From: Tritrichomonas musculus
Taxonomy: Eukaryota; Parabasalia; Tritrichomonadida; Tritrichomonadidae
Direction of reading: 5' to 3'
Assembly (NCBI GenBank): GCA_039105265.1
Contig: JAPFFF010000012.1
Location: 3,844,001-3,908,000 of the forward strand
Length of the DNA: 64,000 nt
In this document: positions 31,323 to 41,666 of the stretch, one piece after another
Layout of the letters: each line of letters opens with the position of its first letter
How positions within the stretch are numbered: the stretch's first letter is position 1
Program-made: the position numbers and the translations under genes
The notes under the pieces: model-generated
Databases searched by the model: none
What the model was told of the DNA's origin: nothing
What the model saw: only the letters and a program-made list of their open reading frames with translations

Positions 31323-32220
31323 TAGTGATGATGAAAAAATTACCATGATTATTCAACCAACTAATTAAAATGTCATTTTTAATAAGCCACAGGTCACTTT
31401 TTGAATCTTCATTCAAAAAGTGTCTATTTATTAAATAGATTTCTGGTTTTATTTTTTGTTCTTCAAGAATATGAATGATATCTGGAACACGACCATGAAC
31501 TGCAAACGGCCACAAAGATGGTGTTAATTCTATCCCATTTTTCCATAAATATCTGAACATTCGTATGGATCCATCGAAAGCTGCATATTCAATTAAGGTT
31601 TGAAGCTTTATTTTCTAATAGAAATGAGTTTGTTTCATATTAATATTGATGGCTCAATTGTTGATTTGAGAAAGTAATTATTTTTATTAACAAAAATTAT
31701 AAAATCTTCAATTAAATCTTTTTGAATTAATGTACAAATGTAGTGCTCATTTTCACCTCTTTTTCTATCATTTTCAAAATTATATGGTAATGGAGCATTG
31801 TAATTAATTTCTGGCTGAAAATATTGCAAATAAGATTTTTTGGAATACTCCTCAGTTGATATTTAAATTTAGAATATTTTGATCAAGATTAACTATTTTT
31901 TGTTCAAAAAGAAAAAGGAGAATTCTTTTGTTGCTTTTAAAGATACTAAATATTTCTAAGTTTGAATAATATTTTTTAATTTCTTCTTGAAAATTATCTA
32001 AAAGAAGGTCAATCCCTTCAAAAAATTCGAATTTCGATAATGATTATCAGAAATACTTACAATTAAATGAAGTAATAATGAATTCATTATTGAATTGATA
32101 ATAAGAAATTTTGAAAATCAAATCAATGAATATCTTGTTGGACAACAAATTTAACAGTTTTTCTTGAATTTCTATATATTTATTTATAAAGTCTTTTATT
32201 ATCAATCCAAGAGGATCCAT
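31323..32220 (-). pseudogene. Broken DUF3447/ankyrin-like gene
   Basis: On the minus strand the pieces follow the order of the DUF3447 heads at 22.0 and 46.6 kb: MDPLGLIIKDFINKYIEIQ at the start, then ISDNHYRNSNF, FKSNKRILLLF, RKRGENEHYICTLIQKDL, YAAFDGSIR, and WPFAVHGRVPDIIHILEEQ at the end. The reading frame shifts at least near 32060, 32010, 31850 and 31600, and stops interrupt it. No BspA repeats follow. It is a decayed, truncated copy of this expanded family. Unrecognised short introns are a less likely explanation for some of the breaks. Confidence 0.8.
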
Positions 32221-32469
32221 TACTAAATAAAACTTTAAATAAATACTTTTATTAGTCAAATACTTTTTTTAGGCGAATAATTTTATTAGACAAAAAAATT
32301 TACCAATTTAACATTGTTATATCAATTTATATTGAAGAAACACAGTGTGTTTAACACACCCAGAAAAATTAAAAATTTTTTATTTATCATTAATAATATA
32401 ATGTATATTTTTAGATTCATTTGTACCTAAAAATATGTTTTTAAAATTTAGTTAAGAAAATGCATGCTC

Positions 32470-33813
32470 TTACTTTTGCTTTAATTTTCCATAAATTTCA
32501 AAACAGCTCATTAAAAATATAGTAGAATCTCCCCAATTGCCTCCTCCATTTTCCCAAGATGGCCCAGTCTGGCGTAGTCTGACATAACGATAAAAAGACG
32601 TTGGCTCTTTAATGCTGAAAGTACGAATTGCATTTGAATCATTTAAAGATTCGTCATTAACATGAGAATCAATGACCTCCCAAGAATTTTCATCATTAGA
32701 GACCTCGACAACCCAGCTTTTCAAGTGGTTTCCATTTCTCGGATTTGAGTTTGTTTTGATTGAGTAACTTGACATCTCGACAAGTTTGTCTTTGAAATCA
32801 AAACAAATTATCGCATTTGTGTTTATTAATGATTCATAATAATTTGGATTATCATAATCAACAAGATTCTTTGGATGAAAGTTTTGAAAAACAGAATTTG
32901 ACGTTATTTCAATTGTGTCGTTGTCGTGAATGTTTCCTCCGGTTTCATCTGTCAAATAATGCAAAATGCCATTAAATTCTTTACCTTCGATATGATTCTT
33001 TTCAACAACCACTGAAACATAACGACTTCTATTTATTTTTGGAGACTTCGATTTAACAAGAGCATTACAAATTGACCTCCAAATTGACCAGTTTATATCG
33101 TCAAATGAAACTTCATTAGTGAACTTTTCTAAAGCTTCCTGGCTGACGTTAATGAAAAGAACATATTCAAATAAAGGTGAATATGAATAATCTTCCTTAT
33201 ATAAAGATAAAATAAATTCTAATAAAGAATCTTCATTGCTGAGTTTCAAATTTTCATTATTTAAAATTTCACTTAACATGTCAACATTAAATTTTTTCAT
33301 TTGCTCTTTAGGGAGATCTTCAAAATGGCTGGCAACAAATGAAATGATTTCTTTGATTGATTTATAATCTGGATTAATGACTTTATCGTTTTTGCTTGCT
33401 ACAAATGATAATAATCGATCAAGGACATTATCAGGAATTGGATCTTGAGAAGGAGTTTGGAAAATACGGATACATTCATCAAAATTACCAAGTTGATAAA
33501 AATATTCTGAATAAATCTTTTGTCTGGACAAATCAAGTCTTGAGTTTTGAAATGAGGCCAGCATTAAAAACTCGTTAAAATAATCTGGCTCGTCTGATTT
33601 TTCAATTTTATCATTTTTTGTATTAATGCAATATTCATCAATTGATGGATCTGCAAAATGCATTTTTTTGATATTTGGTGATAAAATATCAGCAACAAGT
33701 CGATTCGTCTGATATCTCTTTCCATCGACAATGAAAGTGAAATCATTTTGGTACTGTTGAAATGGAATGTTTTTTATACTTCCTTGACCAAGAGTGTAGT
33801 CAACAATTGTCAT
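32470..33813 (-). CDS. BTB-like protein with C-terminal discoidin (F5/8 type C) domain
   Basis: A 447-aa protein from an ATG with initiator-like sites just upstream. Residues ~15-110 match the BTB-like head (DFTFIVDGKRYQTNRLVADILSP), then a BACK-like helical part to ~275. Residues ~280-445 form a discoidin-type galactose-binding beta sandwich: a middle SYSIKTNSN strand, SWVVEVSNDENSWEVID, and an end FYRYVRLRQTGPSW. In animals such domains bind glycans or lipids; in trichomonads this BTB-discoidin pairing is an expanded family of unknown role. No signal peptide is present, so it is probably intracellular. The gene at 61143 has the same plan with an added coiled coil and a second discoidin unit. 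Confidence 0.85.
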   Translation of the reverse strand: MTIVDYTLGQGSIKNIPFQQYQNDFTFIVDGKRYQTNRLVADILSPNIKKMHFADPSIDEYCINTKNDKIEKSDEPDYFNEFLMLASFQNSRLDLSRQKIYSEYFYQLGNFDECIRIFQTPSQDPIPDNVLDRLLSFVASKNDKVINPDYKSIKEIISFVASHFEDLPKEQMKKFNVDMLSEILNNENLKLSNEDSLLEFILSLYKEDYSYSPLFEYVLFINVSQEALEKFTNEVSFDDINWSIWRSICNALVKSKSPKINRSRYVSVVVEKNHIEGKEFNGILHYLTDETGGNIHDNDTIEITSNSVFQNFHPKNLVDYDNPNYYESLINTNAIICFDFKDKLVEMSSYSIKTNSNPRNGNHLKSWVVEVSNDENSWEVIDSHVNDESLNDSNAIRTFSIKEPTSFYRYVRLRQTGPSWENGGGNWGDSTIFLMSCFEIYGKLKQK

Positions 33814-34233
33814 TTGAATTATATGAATTATGAATTCAAAAAAGTTATAAAATCGAAATAAACTTTTTCATAAAAAGACTGAAAATATCTCAAATTTTTC
33901 TGTGAGTATTTCTTTTATAAAAAATCTCTTCAAATAGGAATATATAGGTATTAAAATAAGATAACCCATTTATTTTACATAATATAGTCAGCTTTATTAT
34001 GTAAATGAGCAATAAACTCGCTTGGTTTATATAATATGATAATTTTTTTTCATTCAATCAATTCATCAAAAGTTCAAAAAAGTCTTTACAGCTTTTGAAA
34101 AAATATCTCATTGTTTTTAAATATATAAAGATATTAAGACAAATAATAACTAATATTTTAATCATGAATAATAAATATAGAAAATAATATATTATATATA
34201 ATAATAATAATAATATCCGTATATTATAATATT
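33814..34233. other. Intergenic spacer
   Basis: A+T-rich and non-coding. Apart from the initiator-like sites next to 33813 there is only an ATA/ATT repeat run near 34190-34215. Confidence 0.5.
33821..33832 (-). promoter_or_regulatory. Candidate initiator region upstream of the BTB-discoidin gene
   Basis: On the minus strand this reads TCATAATTCATAT, two overlapping TCA-Py-A/T initiator-like sites within 20 bp of the ATG, as expected of a trichomonad core promoter. Confidence 0.45.
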
Positions 34234-34953
34234 TCAAATAGCATGAAAAGGTATACCGCATAATTCTCTCTTTAAATGAGATGACAAGTCAGAAGATATC
34301 ATTTTTCTGGCTACATTTTTCAAATAATTTTTGACATATGGAATAAAAGAAACGTTGTATCTGATCATTTGATAAGGATATGCTGTCAAAATTCCGTTTA
34401 AATGAGACATTTGTATAAGAAAATGAGTTTGAGACCATTTGTGAACACTATTTTTGGGTTTTGGAAGTAAAGGAATAATGTTTCCCATTGATGTAGCAAA
34501 GCCTATATATCCGAAGACACGATCTGTGAAAAACTTTTCAGCTCCTCTCAAAGTCATATTGAATCCATTAGATTCTTTTTGATTTTCAGCTTTTTCTTTG
34601 GCATAATTCCTAAATTCACGTAAACAATCAATTGGATAGTTGATACTAGTCGCGTAAAGAGCTGCAAGAGAGCCACCTGCTATATAAACAACTGCTTGTG
34701 ATCGATTTGCTTGATCTTCTTTTATTTCTCGGAATTTTTGGCTGAAGTGAACAAGAGTATCAACAGCGGCTTGATACGATATGTAAGATATTCCTCCTTG
34801 GAAAGCTGCTAATGAAGCATCTAAGAGATCAAATTGAATATGCTCTGGTGTTCCATGGATTCCCTTAAAAACGAAATCTGTAATAAGGCCACTCATCATT
34901 GCCCCTGCGAATGAACGATGGAGAGCTGCTTTATTTACGGAGTTGTTAGTCAT
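34234..34953 (-). CDS. Possible divergent mitochondrial-carrier-like membrane protein (239 aa)
   Basis: Starts at an ATG with an initiator-like TCATAAT upstream. Two segments resemble mitochondrial carrier signatures (P-x-D/E-x-x-K/R): YPIDCLREF after a small-residue helix (YIAGGSLAALYATSIN), and YPYQMIRYN near the end. Several moderately hydrophobic helices are present (~12-30, ~55-75, ~95-115, ~150-165). At 239 aa it is shorter than the usual ~300 and the first carrier repeat lacks its signature. If it is a carrier it would act in the hydrogenosome membrane, which is inference. It may instead be an unrelated lineage-specific membrane protein. Confidence 0.6.
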   Translation of the reverse strand: MTNNSVNKAALHRSFAGAMMSGLITDFVFKGIHGTPEHIQFDLLDASLAAFQGGISYISYQAAVDTLVHFSQKFREIKEDQANRSQAVVYIAGGSLAALYATSINYPIDCLREFRNYAKEKAENQKESNGFNMTLRGAEKFFTDRVFGYIGFATSMGNIIPLLPKPKNSVHKWSQTHFLIQMSHLNGILTAYPYQMIRYNVSFIPYVKNYLKNVARKMISSDLSSHLKRELCGIPFHAI

Positions 34954-36357
34954 ATCTGGTATAAAAAATTATGAAGTCAAAAAAAAAAATTTGAGAAAAT
35001 TTGAATATGATTGATTTTAATTGTTTGATGTCTTTCAATTTTATATGGAGAAAAGAATATTTGAATTAAAATTATACAACGATATCTATCAAATTACTTT
35101 TTTTTCTGATGATAAAATATATTCTTTAGAATATTTCTGATATTTTCAATGATTTCAAAATTTTATAACGTCATAAGTGATTTCTCTCCATATTTTATTT
35201 TAATATTCATAAATATATTAATTTATAATGTGTTGTAATAAAATTTTTTGTACGTTAATAAATCAAAAGTTATAACGTTTTTTTTATTCGTTACTCAAAA
35301 CAATTTTATTCATGTTTTAAAAATTTCGAGGTAAAATGAAATTTAGAAGATTTAACTCATTTATTTTGATGATAATATTCAAATTTTATTCAAAATATTG
35401 ATGAAAAAACTGATTTTTTTAATTGAGAGAAAATTTTTGAATATCACAGAAAAAAATGATTTTTACTCTTTGACTTACATATTTAATGAAATTAAAAAGA
35501 TATTTTGGTTTCAAGCTAATTATCATACACTCAAAAAATTCATTGAGATCAATAAATTTTGGTATAATCTGAAGGGTGAAAAGAGCAAAATTGTTGGACG
35601 ATTTAAACCAAATCTTTTATATATAATTAAATTAAAATAATATATTTAATATCAAAATATTGTTAAAATTTTGACGGTATAAATAAAGATATTTTTATTT
35701 TAATCAATTTTCCAAAAAGGCGAATAAATGATCGAATAGGTCAAATTTTCTTTGTCAAAAAATATAAAAAAATAAAAACTCAATTTATGACAAATAAAAG
35801 ACAAATATCAACCTAATTTATAAAAATTCCTATTGATATACATCTTTAAAGTATAATTTTCTTTTTAATTTGCATGGAATAAAAATCACCTGAAATAATT
35901 AAGGGAGTAGTAGGATGAAAATCACTTTTTATGAGCTATATCAAAAAAATTGAATATATTTTTTTGTACTAAATAACTATAGATTTTATATATTCCAAAT
36001 AATTGTTAATATAATTTATATTTATTCATTTATAAATTATTTTTATGTGTTATATTATGATCTGAATTTATATATGACATTAATAATTGAATTTATTTAT
36101 TAATATAAAGATATTGCAAATAGAGTTGATTTTGGAAATTTGAATTTATTCAAAATATTGAAAGATTTTTTTAATTCTAAACTTCCGAATAAATATAAAT
36201 GTTAATATATTAGTTAATAAATGAAATATATTATTTTATATCATAATTATAATGTTTATTCAATATATATATATCATATAAATACTTTATAAATAGCAAT
36301 TAATTATCATTATTAAAATATATACAAAAACTAAAATATTGAATAAAAAATCCTATC
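34954..36357. other. A+T-rich non-coding region
   Basis: No well-supported gene. A short frame at 35401-35640 (79 aa; ANYHTLKKFIEINKF-like stretch) faintly resembles the helix-turn-helix part of Tc1/IS630-type transposases and could be a relic, but the evidence is too thin for a call. Confidence 0.5.
34968..34974 (-). promoter_or_regulatory. Candidate initiator (TCATAAT)
   Basis: An initiator-like TCA-Py-A site on the minus strand about 15 bp before the ATG of the carrier-like gene. Confidence 0.45.
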
Positions 36358-37043
36358 AATATTTTTTTATAAAAATTTTTATTCCACAAATTCTAGCCCT
36401 TATATTGCAAATAAACCCGTGCAACAACAAGTGCATGGTTTTATGAATTCATCTGGAACAAAAGATCACTTTTTTTTTTATTAAAAACCTCAAAATCGAA
36501 ATGATATCTTTAAATGCTATCGACGTTTTTGGCGGATGTAGTAATTAATTATTCAATTTTATACTTGAATATACTTTACAAACTTTTATTTTAATCGGAA
36601 CCTATGATGATTTAGCTTTTTTAGCGATCTTTTTTTAAATGGCTCTAATTTAATGTCTGACGATTTTAATCGAATATTAATTGATCCATTAAGCTGGAAA
36701 TAATCAGTTATTTATGTATGTATACTTTGTTTTTACTCTTTTTGATTTTTCCCTTTAAATAAAGCAAAACCAAATCCATGCATTTTTAATTTTTTTGAAA
36801 TTATTAAATTTTCATTCTTTCAAGAAGTTCTTTTGATGAAAATAAAATTCAGATTATTTTACGAACTATTGCTTATTTGGTTAGTTACCATTTTTCTTTT
36901 GTGATCATATAAAATGCTTTTTTTTTGGATCATTTTGAATGGTCTTTCAATTAATTTGAATAGCTCTCTCAAAATATTCTATACGAATACAATTTTTTTT
37001 CTATAACTCTCTCAATCAAAAGCATATCCAACTACACCCTTAA
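36358..37043. repeat. Dispersed ~685-bp non-coding repeat, copy B (inverted)
   Basis: Reverse complement of copy A at 13319-14002, aligned end to end. On the minus strand it starts TTAAGGGTGTAG and ends at ATAAAAAAATATT, where similarity stops abruptly on both sides. Sharp shared ends mean a discrete mobile or duplicated unit rather than a segmental duplication. No coding frame is conserved between the copies. Confidence 0.85.
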
Positions 37044-38463
37044 CTCTTTTTTTTCCCTTACACTTTTAAAGAGCGTAGTGGCACTTTATTTTTTATACTC
37101 CTCAGAAATCTCTTTTTTTCTCACAATTTTTTTCAAAATAAAATAAAAAAATATTTTACAACTATCAAACAACTCAGAAAATCATTATCAATTTTAGATA
37201 TGATAAACGCTCAATTATTCATTCAATTTTTTTTCAATTAAATAAAATACATTTCTGATAAAATTTCAGAGCAGTTTTTTGATAATTTGCTTTTATAATC
37301 AATATTCTTTAAATTAAAATGATTTCCTCATATAATATTTACTAAATATTATTCATTAAAATTGAATTACATTTTCAAATTTTGATAAAAATAAAAAAAA
37401 ATTTCTGAATGATATTTTTTTGATTATATTTTTAAGATTTTTACTTTATTTTAATTGTAAAATGGTATTTCCAAATATTTTTAATGAAATATACTATAAA
37501 ATCACATATTTTTAGAAAAAAAATTATGACAAAAAAAATAAAATTTTTCCATTTTTATTATTAAAATTGAATGGACTTAAAAATAAAATGAGTTTTTAGA
37601 AAGATTGTATGTTAAAAATCTAACATAAATGTAATATCATTTATAAAAATATCATTTAAATGTAATAAATTAAAATATTAAAAATCGTATGATTTTTAAT
37701 CGAAATATTTATGAATTAAAAAAAAATTGATTGTCAAATGAATAAAAACTTATAATAATATCAATTATGGTAATACTAATTCAATTGTGATATTAATAAA
37801 TGCATGATAAAGCACTTTTTTAATTTAAACAAATATATTTATTAAATGTATTATGAGATATATGCATTTCAAAAAAAATTTTATTTTAATCTCAATTTTT
37901 TTGCTTGAATACATATAATTATGATTTGAAAAAAACTGGACGTTACAGGAGTCCAATGAAGAATATAATTTTATTTATATGCATTTACTCTCTAATATAT
38001 TTGAATTTCATTCCAAATCAAATGTCAGTTTTTAAAAATGCAGATTTATATGATTGGTTTCATAAATATAAAAAGTCTAATATTTCAGTTACTGAAGGAT
38101 TTCATCAAAAAGTAAAATATTATTTGCATAACACATAGTATACCCATTCAAATGACATCTATATTTTTTAAATGATACAAATATTGAATTTTAATTAAAG
38201 TCTTTATTTCAATCATTACATTTTATAATATTGGATATAAAATATATAAATTATATATTATAATTATTAAATAAATTATTTATTAAGATAAATATAAATT
38301 TATTTAATTTTGTTTTTTATTCAATTTGTTTGTACGACCTTTAAAAATTCACAAAATTAAAAAGTGAAGATGTCCCTTAAATTTGAAAGGAGAACTTAAA
38401 ATTTTATCAATCATTCTGAAAAAGTTTTTATAGAAAAAGTTAATTTTGACAATCACAATTGTG
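37044..38463. other. A+T-rich intergenic region
   Basis: No supported gene. One weak frame around 37956-38138 has no recognisable features. The last part should hold the promoter of the pseudokinase gene. Confidence 0.5.
38453..38460 (+). promoter_or_regulatory. Candidate initiator (TCACAATT)
   Basis: An initiator-like TCA-C-A site 11 bp before the ATG at 38464, matching the trichomonad core promoter form and supporting that start. Confidence 0.5.
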
Positions 38464-39405
38464 ATGTGCCAAATGCAAAGCCATATCAGTGATTACTTTC
38501 TTGATTCCAATGATTTTGAAAACGTTAAAGATATGAAAATAGACTCTTTTAATATAATAAAAACTCGGAATGGTCATCCTAATGAAAAATATATGTTTCA
38601 TGTTTTAAAATATGAACAAAGCTACAATAATTTAAAGACCTATTTCAGCTCAATTGAGACCAGGATTCCTCTAAATGACCCAACAATATTGCCACTTACA
38701 GGCTTTTCATATAATGATGAAAAATTTTCAATCATTGAGCCATACATGGAAAATGGATCACTTGAAAAGCTCATAAACGAATGTGCAAAAGGTGTTGATG
38801 TTCCCAATTTTGAAACAACCAGATCAATTATCATATTCGGAATTGCAGCAGGAATGGCTTATCTCCATCAAAATAACATTATTCATCAAAACCTCAATTG
38901 CCAAAATATTTTACTTGATTCCGAAATGCATCCAAAAATAGGTGGATTTAAGCCCAATAGATACTTGTATAATAGAGAAAAGCTAATTGATGTTATGCTT
39001 CCACCACGTATAGTCTTTTCAATATCACCAGAGATGTTTAAAGAAGAAGCAATCACAAATAGAACAGATGTTTACTCATATTCAATCATATTGTATCAAT
39101 TATTCAAATTCCAGTACCCTTGTGATAAAAATATTCTCAGGAAATTCTCCCTATATATGATAGAAAAGGACGTCACTAAAGGAAAAAGAATGGAGATAAA
39201 TGAAGATGAGATTCCAAATAAATGGGCTGACCTCATCAGGCAGTGCTGGCAAAACGAACAATACGAAAGGCCACGCTTCATTGAAATTGTCAAAAAACTG
39301 ATGGACAAAAAAGATGAATTCTTCAATGATCCAAAGATAAACCAAGAAGAATTAAGCAGATACATTGATACTGTCACGCGTGGACTCGATTTCACTAGAC
39401 TTTAA
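38464..39405 (+). CDS. TKL-type pseudokinase (313 aa)
   Basis: The frame opens at a TTG, but the first ATG is 38464. Kinase landmarks are in order: a beta-3-like FHVLKYE lysine, hinge IIEPYMENGSLEKLI, helix E GMAYLHQNNIIHQN, APE-like SPEMFKEE, helix F DVYSYSIILYQL and a terminal CWQNEQYERPRF, all close to tyrosine-kinase-like kinases. The catalytic loop reads HQNLNCQN instead of HRDLKxxN, so the catalytic Asp and Lys are both lost, and the DFG position reads GGF. Phosphotransfer is therefore unlikely; a scaffold or allosteric role is inferred. It lacks a glycine-rich loop. Such dead kinases are common in trichomonad kinomes. Confidence 0.88.
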   Translation: MCQMQSHISDYFLDSNDFENVKDMKIDSFNIIKTRNGHPNEKYMFHVLKYEQSYNNLKTYFSSIETRIPLNDPTILPLTGFSYNDEKFSIIEPYMENGSLEKLINECAKGVDVPNFETTRSIIIFGIAAGMAYLHQNNIIHQNLNCQNILLDSEMHPKIGGFKPNRYLYNREKLIDVMLPPRIVFSISPEMFKEEAITNRTDVYSYSIILYQLFKFQYPCDKNILRKFSLYMIEKDVTKGKRMEINEDEIPNKWADLIRQCWQNEQYERPRFIEIVKKLMDKKDEFFNDPKINQEELSRYIDTVTRGLDFTRL

Positions 39406-39470
39406 ACTTAATTTTTATATCGATTTTTTTAAAATAAAACCATCATCTTTTTAAAAAATATATATTGCAA

Positions 39471-39502
39471 GGCTATTTTGGCCTAATGGACCAAATAAAC
39501 AC
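39471..39502 (+). pseudogene. tRNA-Arg-like 5' fragment
   Basis: GGC ... TTGGCCTAATGGA matches the 5' part and D-arm of the tRNA-Arg at 22111, then similarity is lost and a long T-run (39503-39515) follows like a polymerase III stop. It may be a degenerate tRNA or a tRNA fragment. Confidence 0.3.
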
Positions 39503-39523
39503 TTTTTTTTTTTTTAAGAAATC

Positions 39524-39596
39524 GTAATTGCCAGTAGCGGTTAAGGACAATATTGACCTTGAATCTGGAACTTTCTTGTTTATAAGCCAATGCTCA
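39524..39596 (+). pseudogene. Degenerate tRNA-Ser-like sequence
   Basis: GTAGCGGTTAAGGACAAT followed by GACCTTGAATCT resembles the D-arm and anticodon arm of eukaryotic tRNA-Ser(TGA), with TGA at 39560-39562. The T-arm and acceptor do not fold properly, so it would be a dead copy. The assignment rests on similarity by eye. Confidence 0.3.
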
Positions 39597-39652
39597 AAAC
39601 ATTAAAAAACTAGTCCATTTATAATTTTTTCATAAGATTTACTTAATTTTCA

Positions 39653-39955
39653 TTAGGAAAATTCAGGAATATATCGGTAATCGCAATAATCTTGATGTAA
39701 TTGGTAAAATTGATAAGAGCCACCATCAAGAATAAATGCATTAAGTGGTTCTTTATAATTATTTGAACATAAATGCTCATCTGTGAATTTAATAAACAAA
39801 GAGACGCTTCCAAAAATTTTTATATTCAATAATGAACCGACTTTTTTCTTCAAATCTAAAACAGAGATCAAAGGATTGTCATTTTCAATTGACCTTTTGG
39901 TTTTAATGTCTTCATTCAAACGACAGATTGTTACAAGATCAATTTCTTCATATTC
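39653..39955 (-). pseudogene. 3' part of an unrecognised gene, cut by a TIR element
   Basis: The minus strand reads EYEEIDLVTICRLNEDIK ... LDLKKKVGSLLNIKIFGSVSLFIKF ... FYQLHQDYCDYRYIPEFS, a protein-like sequence with no usable ATG start. A stop lies directly upstream, and ~20 bp further the 1.02-kb element at 39982 begins. The LKKKVGSLLNIKIF-SVSLFIKF pattern is faintly ubiquitin-like, but no family is assigned. Confidence 0.45.
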
Positions 39956-39981
39956 TTATGATGATCTTTGGATAGATTTAG

Positions 39982-41002
39982 CAGTGTTTGCATTTATTAC
40001 AATTGTAAATTGTAAAAGTTTGCAAAACTTTGCAAAAACTTTGCAAAAATTGTAATAAAATAAGAGGAAAAAAAGAAGAAAAATAAGATATAGAGAAAAA
40101 TGTGGTTAATAAATTTGTAGTTAACTATTTTAATAACGTTTTTGACTTTTTGAATGCTACAATTTTCTTCTCAATTTACTACAATTTTTCATTCGATTTT
40201 CAATGTTACAATTGTAATCAATTGAGAGAAAAGTTGTAATAAATTGAGAAGAAAATTGTAATATTTGAGAGTAAAATTGTAGTAATTGAGAAAAAACTTG
40301 TAATAATTTGGATGCAAATTGTCTTGAAATTTTTTATTCCTGATCATTTTTATTTCATTTAATCATGCCTAATTATTAATTTAGAAGACATATTATAATT
40401 ATTTTCGACTAAATGGATGAAAAATTTAAATTATATATTTTATTTTACTGAAATAATAAAATATATAAATATAACTATGATATGAAGATTGAAATATTAA
40501 ATATGATTCAATATAATGCACATTATTTGGATATTTTTTTATATTTTGGATATCAAATATTATAAATTAAAAAGAATTCTTATTAAAATCAACTTTTATT
40601 AAGATAATACTTTAATATCTATAGATATTTTAAGAAAAAATTACAATTATTAATATTTTCCAAAAAAATGATTAAATATTTAATAAAAAAAATATCTAGA
40701 TATCAATTTCAATCATATTTATAAATTAATATTTAATATATAGTTAAAATATAGGGTTTTTATAATGACTTTTTTCAGTTTTTTCTCATTTGATTAATTG
40801 TTTTTTTTTTTAAAATTTATTATAGTCATGATAAAAATGGAACTGAAAGAAAAAATCAACTTTATTATGCTAATAATATATAAATCTATGTGACTCAATG
40901 CATACAATTAACAATGCATTTGATGAAAAATTCAAATAAATGTGGTTACATTTTCATGAAAAAAATTACTACAATTGTAACTTGTAATACTGTAAAACAC
41001 TG
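39982..41002. mobile_element. 1.02-kb non-autonomous TIR element with 7-bp target duplication
   Basis: Starts CAGTGTTT and ends AAACACTG. The terminal regions stay related further in (ATTACAA, ACAATTGTA). GATTTAG flanks both sides (39975-39981 and 41003-41009). The interior is A+T-rich, without a coding frame, with repeated AATTGTAAT-type motifs in both orientations and a 27-bp imperfect inverted repeat (40158-40184 with 40234-40260). The CAGTG terminus recalls hAT elements, but these make 8-bp duplications, so the superfamily is left open. Confidence 0.75.
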
Positions 41003-41195
41003 GATTTAGCAGTTTGATTGAATAAGTCGATGAACAGTTCTTTCTTTTTCATCAAACTTTTTCAATAGATGAAAAGTTCTTTGTTATCTAAGAAAAATTT
41101 TCAATGAGCAAAGAAAACGTATTGATTATTCATCGTGCTAATTGTATTGAAGTGCTTCGAATGTTTCTTGGCATGAATAACTCTTTCCTTTGAAT

Positions 41196-41432
41196 TCAAA
41201 CACAATTTGTTTTTGGCCGGATTCCTTCTCTTATTCTTTTCATTCTTTGATAGTTATCTTTCGTTTTTATGTTTGGCTTAATTTCGGTTGTAAATGAATA
41301 TAAATCATATTCTGAATAATAGGAATTATCATCGTAGTTTTCTGGTAAATTAAAAATGGGATTTTCAATTGTTTGAACTTTTTTTTCTTTCTTTATTTCT
41401 TTGAGATATTTCATGGCATATGAAAAGCACAT
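41196..41432 (-). pseudogene. Possible 5' relic of the gene cut by the 1.02-kb element
   Basis: A 78-aa frame from an ATG (MCFSYAMKYLKEIKK ... YYSEYDLYSF), charged and protein-like, on the same strand as the relic at 39653-39955. Between it and the element (41010-41195) the minus strand still looks partly coding but is broken by stops. It may be the head of the same dead gene or a separate small gene. No domain is recognised. Confidence 0.35.
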
Positions 41433-41666
41433 ATAAATTTTTTTTTAATCATTTTCTGTCCTGTAGGCGACAAATGGAAGATGAACACTTCTGGTAATTT
41501 ATTGTACATTATCTTTTAAAGAAATGTAATTAAAGTCGATTTGGAATGTAAATTGAGTGTTTTAGATCTTATTCATTCTTGATGAAATTTATTTGAAATT
41601 TTAAAGAATTTATACCAAAAGTTGAGAAAAATATATATATAATTAAGATTGCTAATTTTAATTAAT

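Noticed and set aside
31323-32220. Reading the DUF3447 relic as an intact gene with several introns
   Set aside because: The breaks are one- or two-base frame changes and in-frame stops without donor/acceptor-like flanks, and no BspA tail follows.
35401-35640. 79-codon frame with a faint Tc1/IS630-like helix-turn-helix look
   Set aside because: The similarity is too short and there is no DDE part or terminal repeats nearby.
37905-38138. 77-codon plus-strand frame
   Set aside because: It opens at TTG, lacks domain features and sits in A+T-rich spacer.
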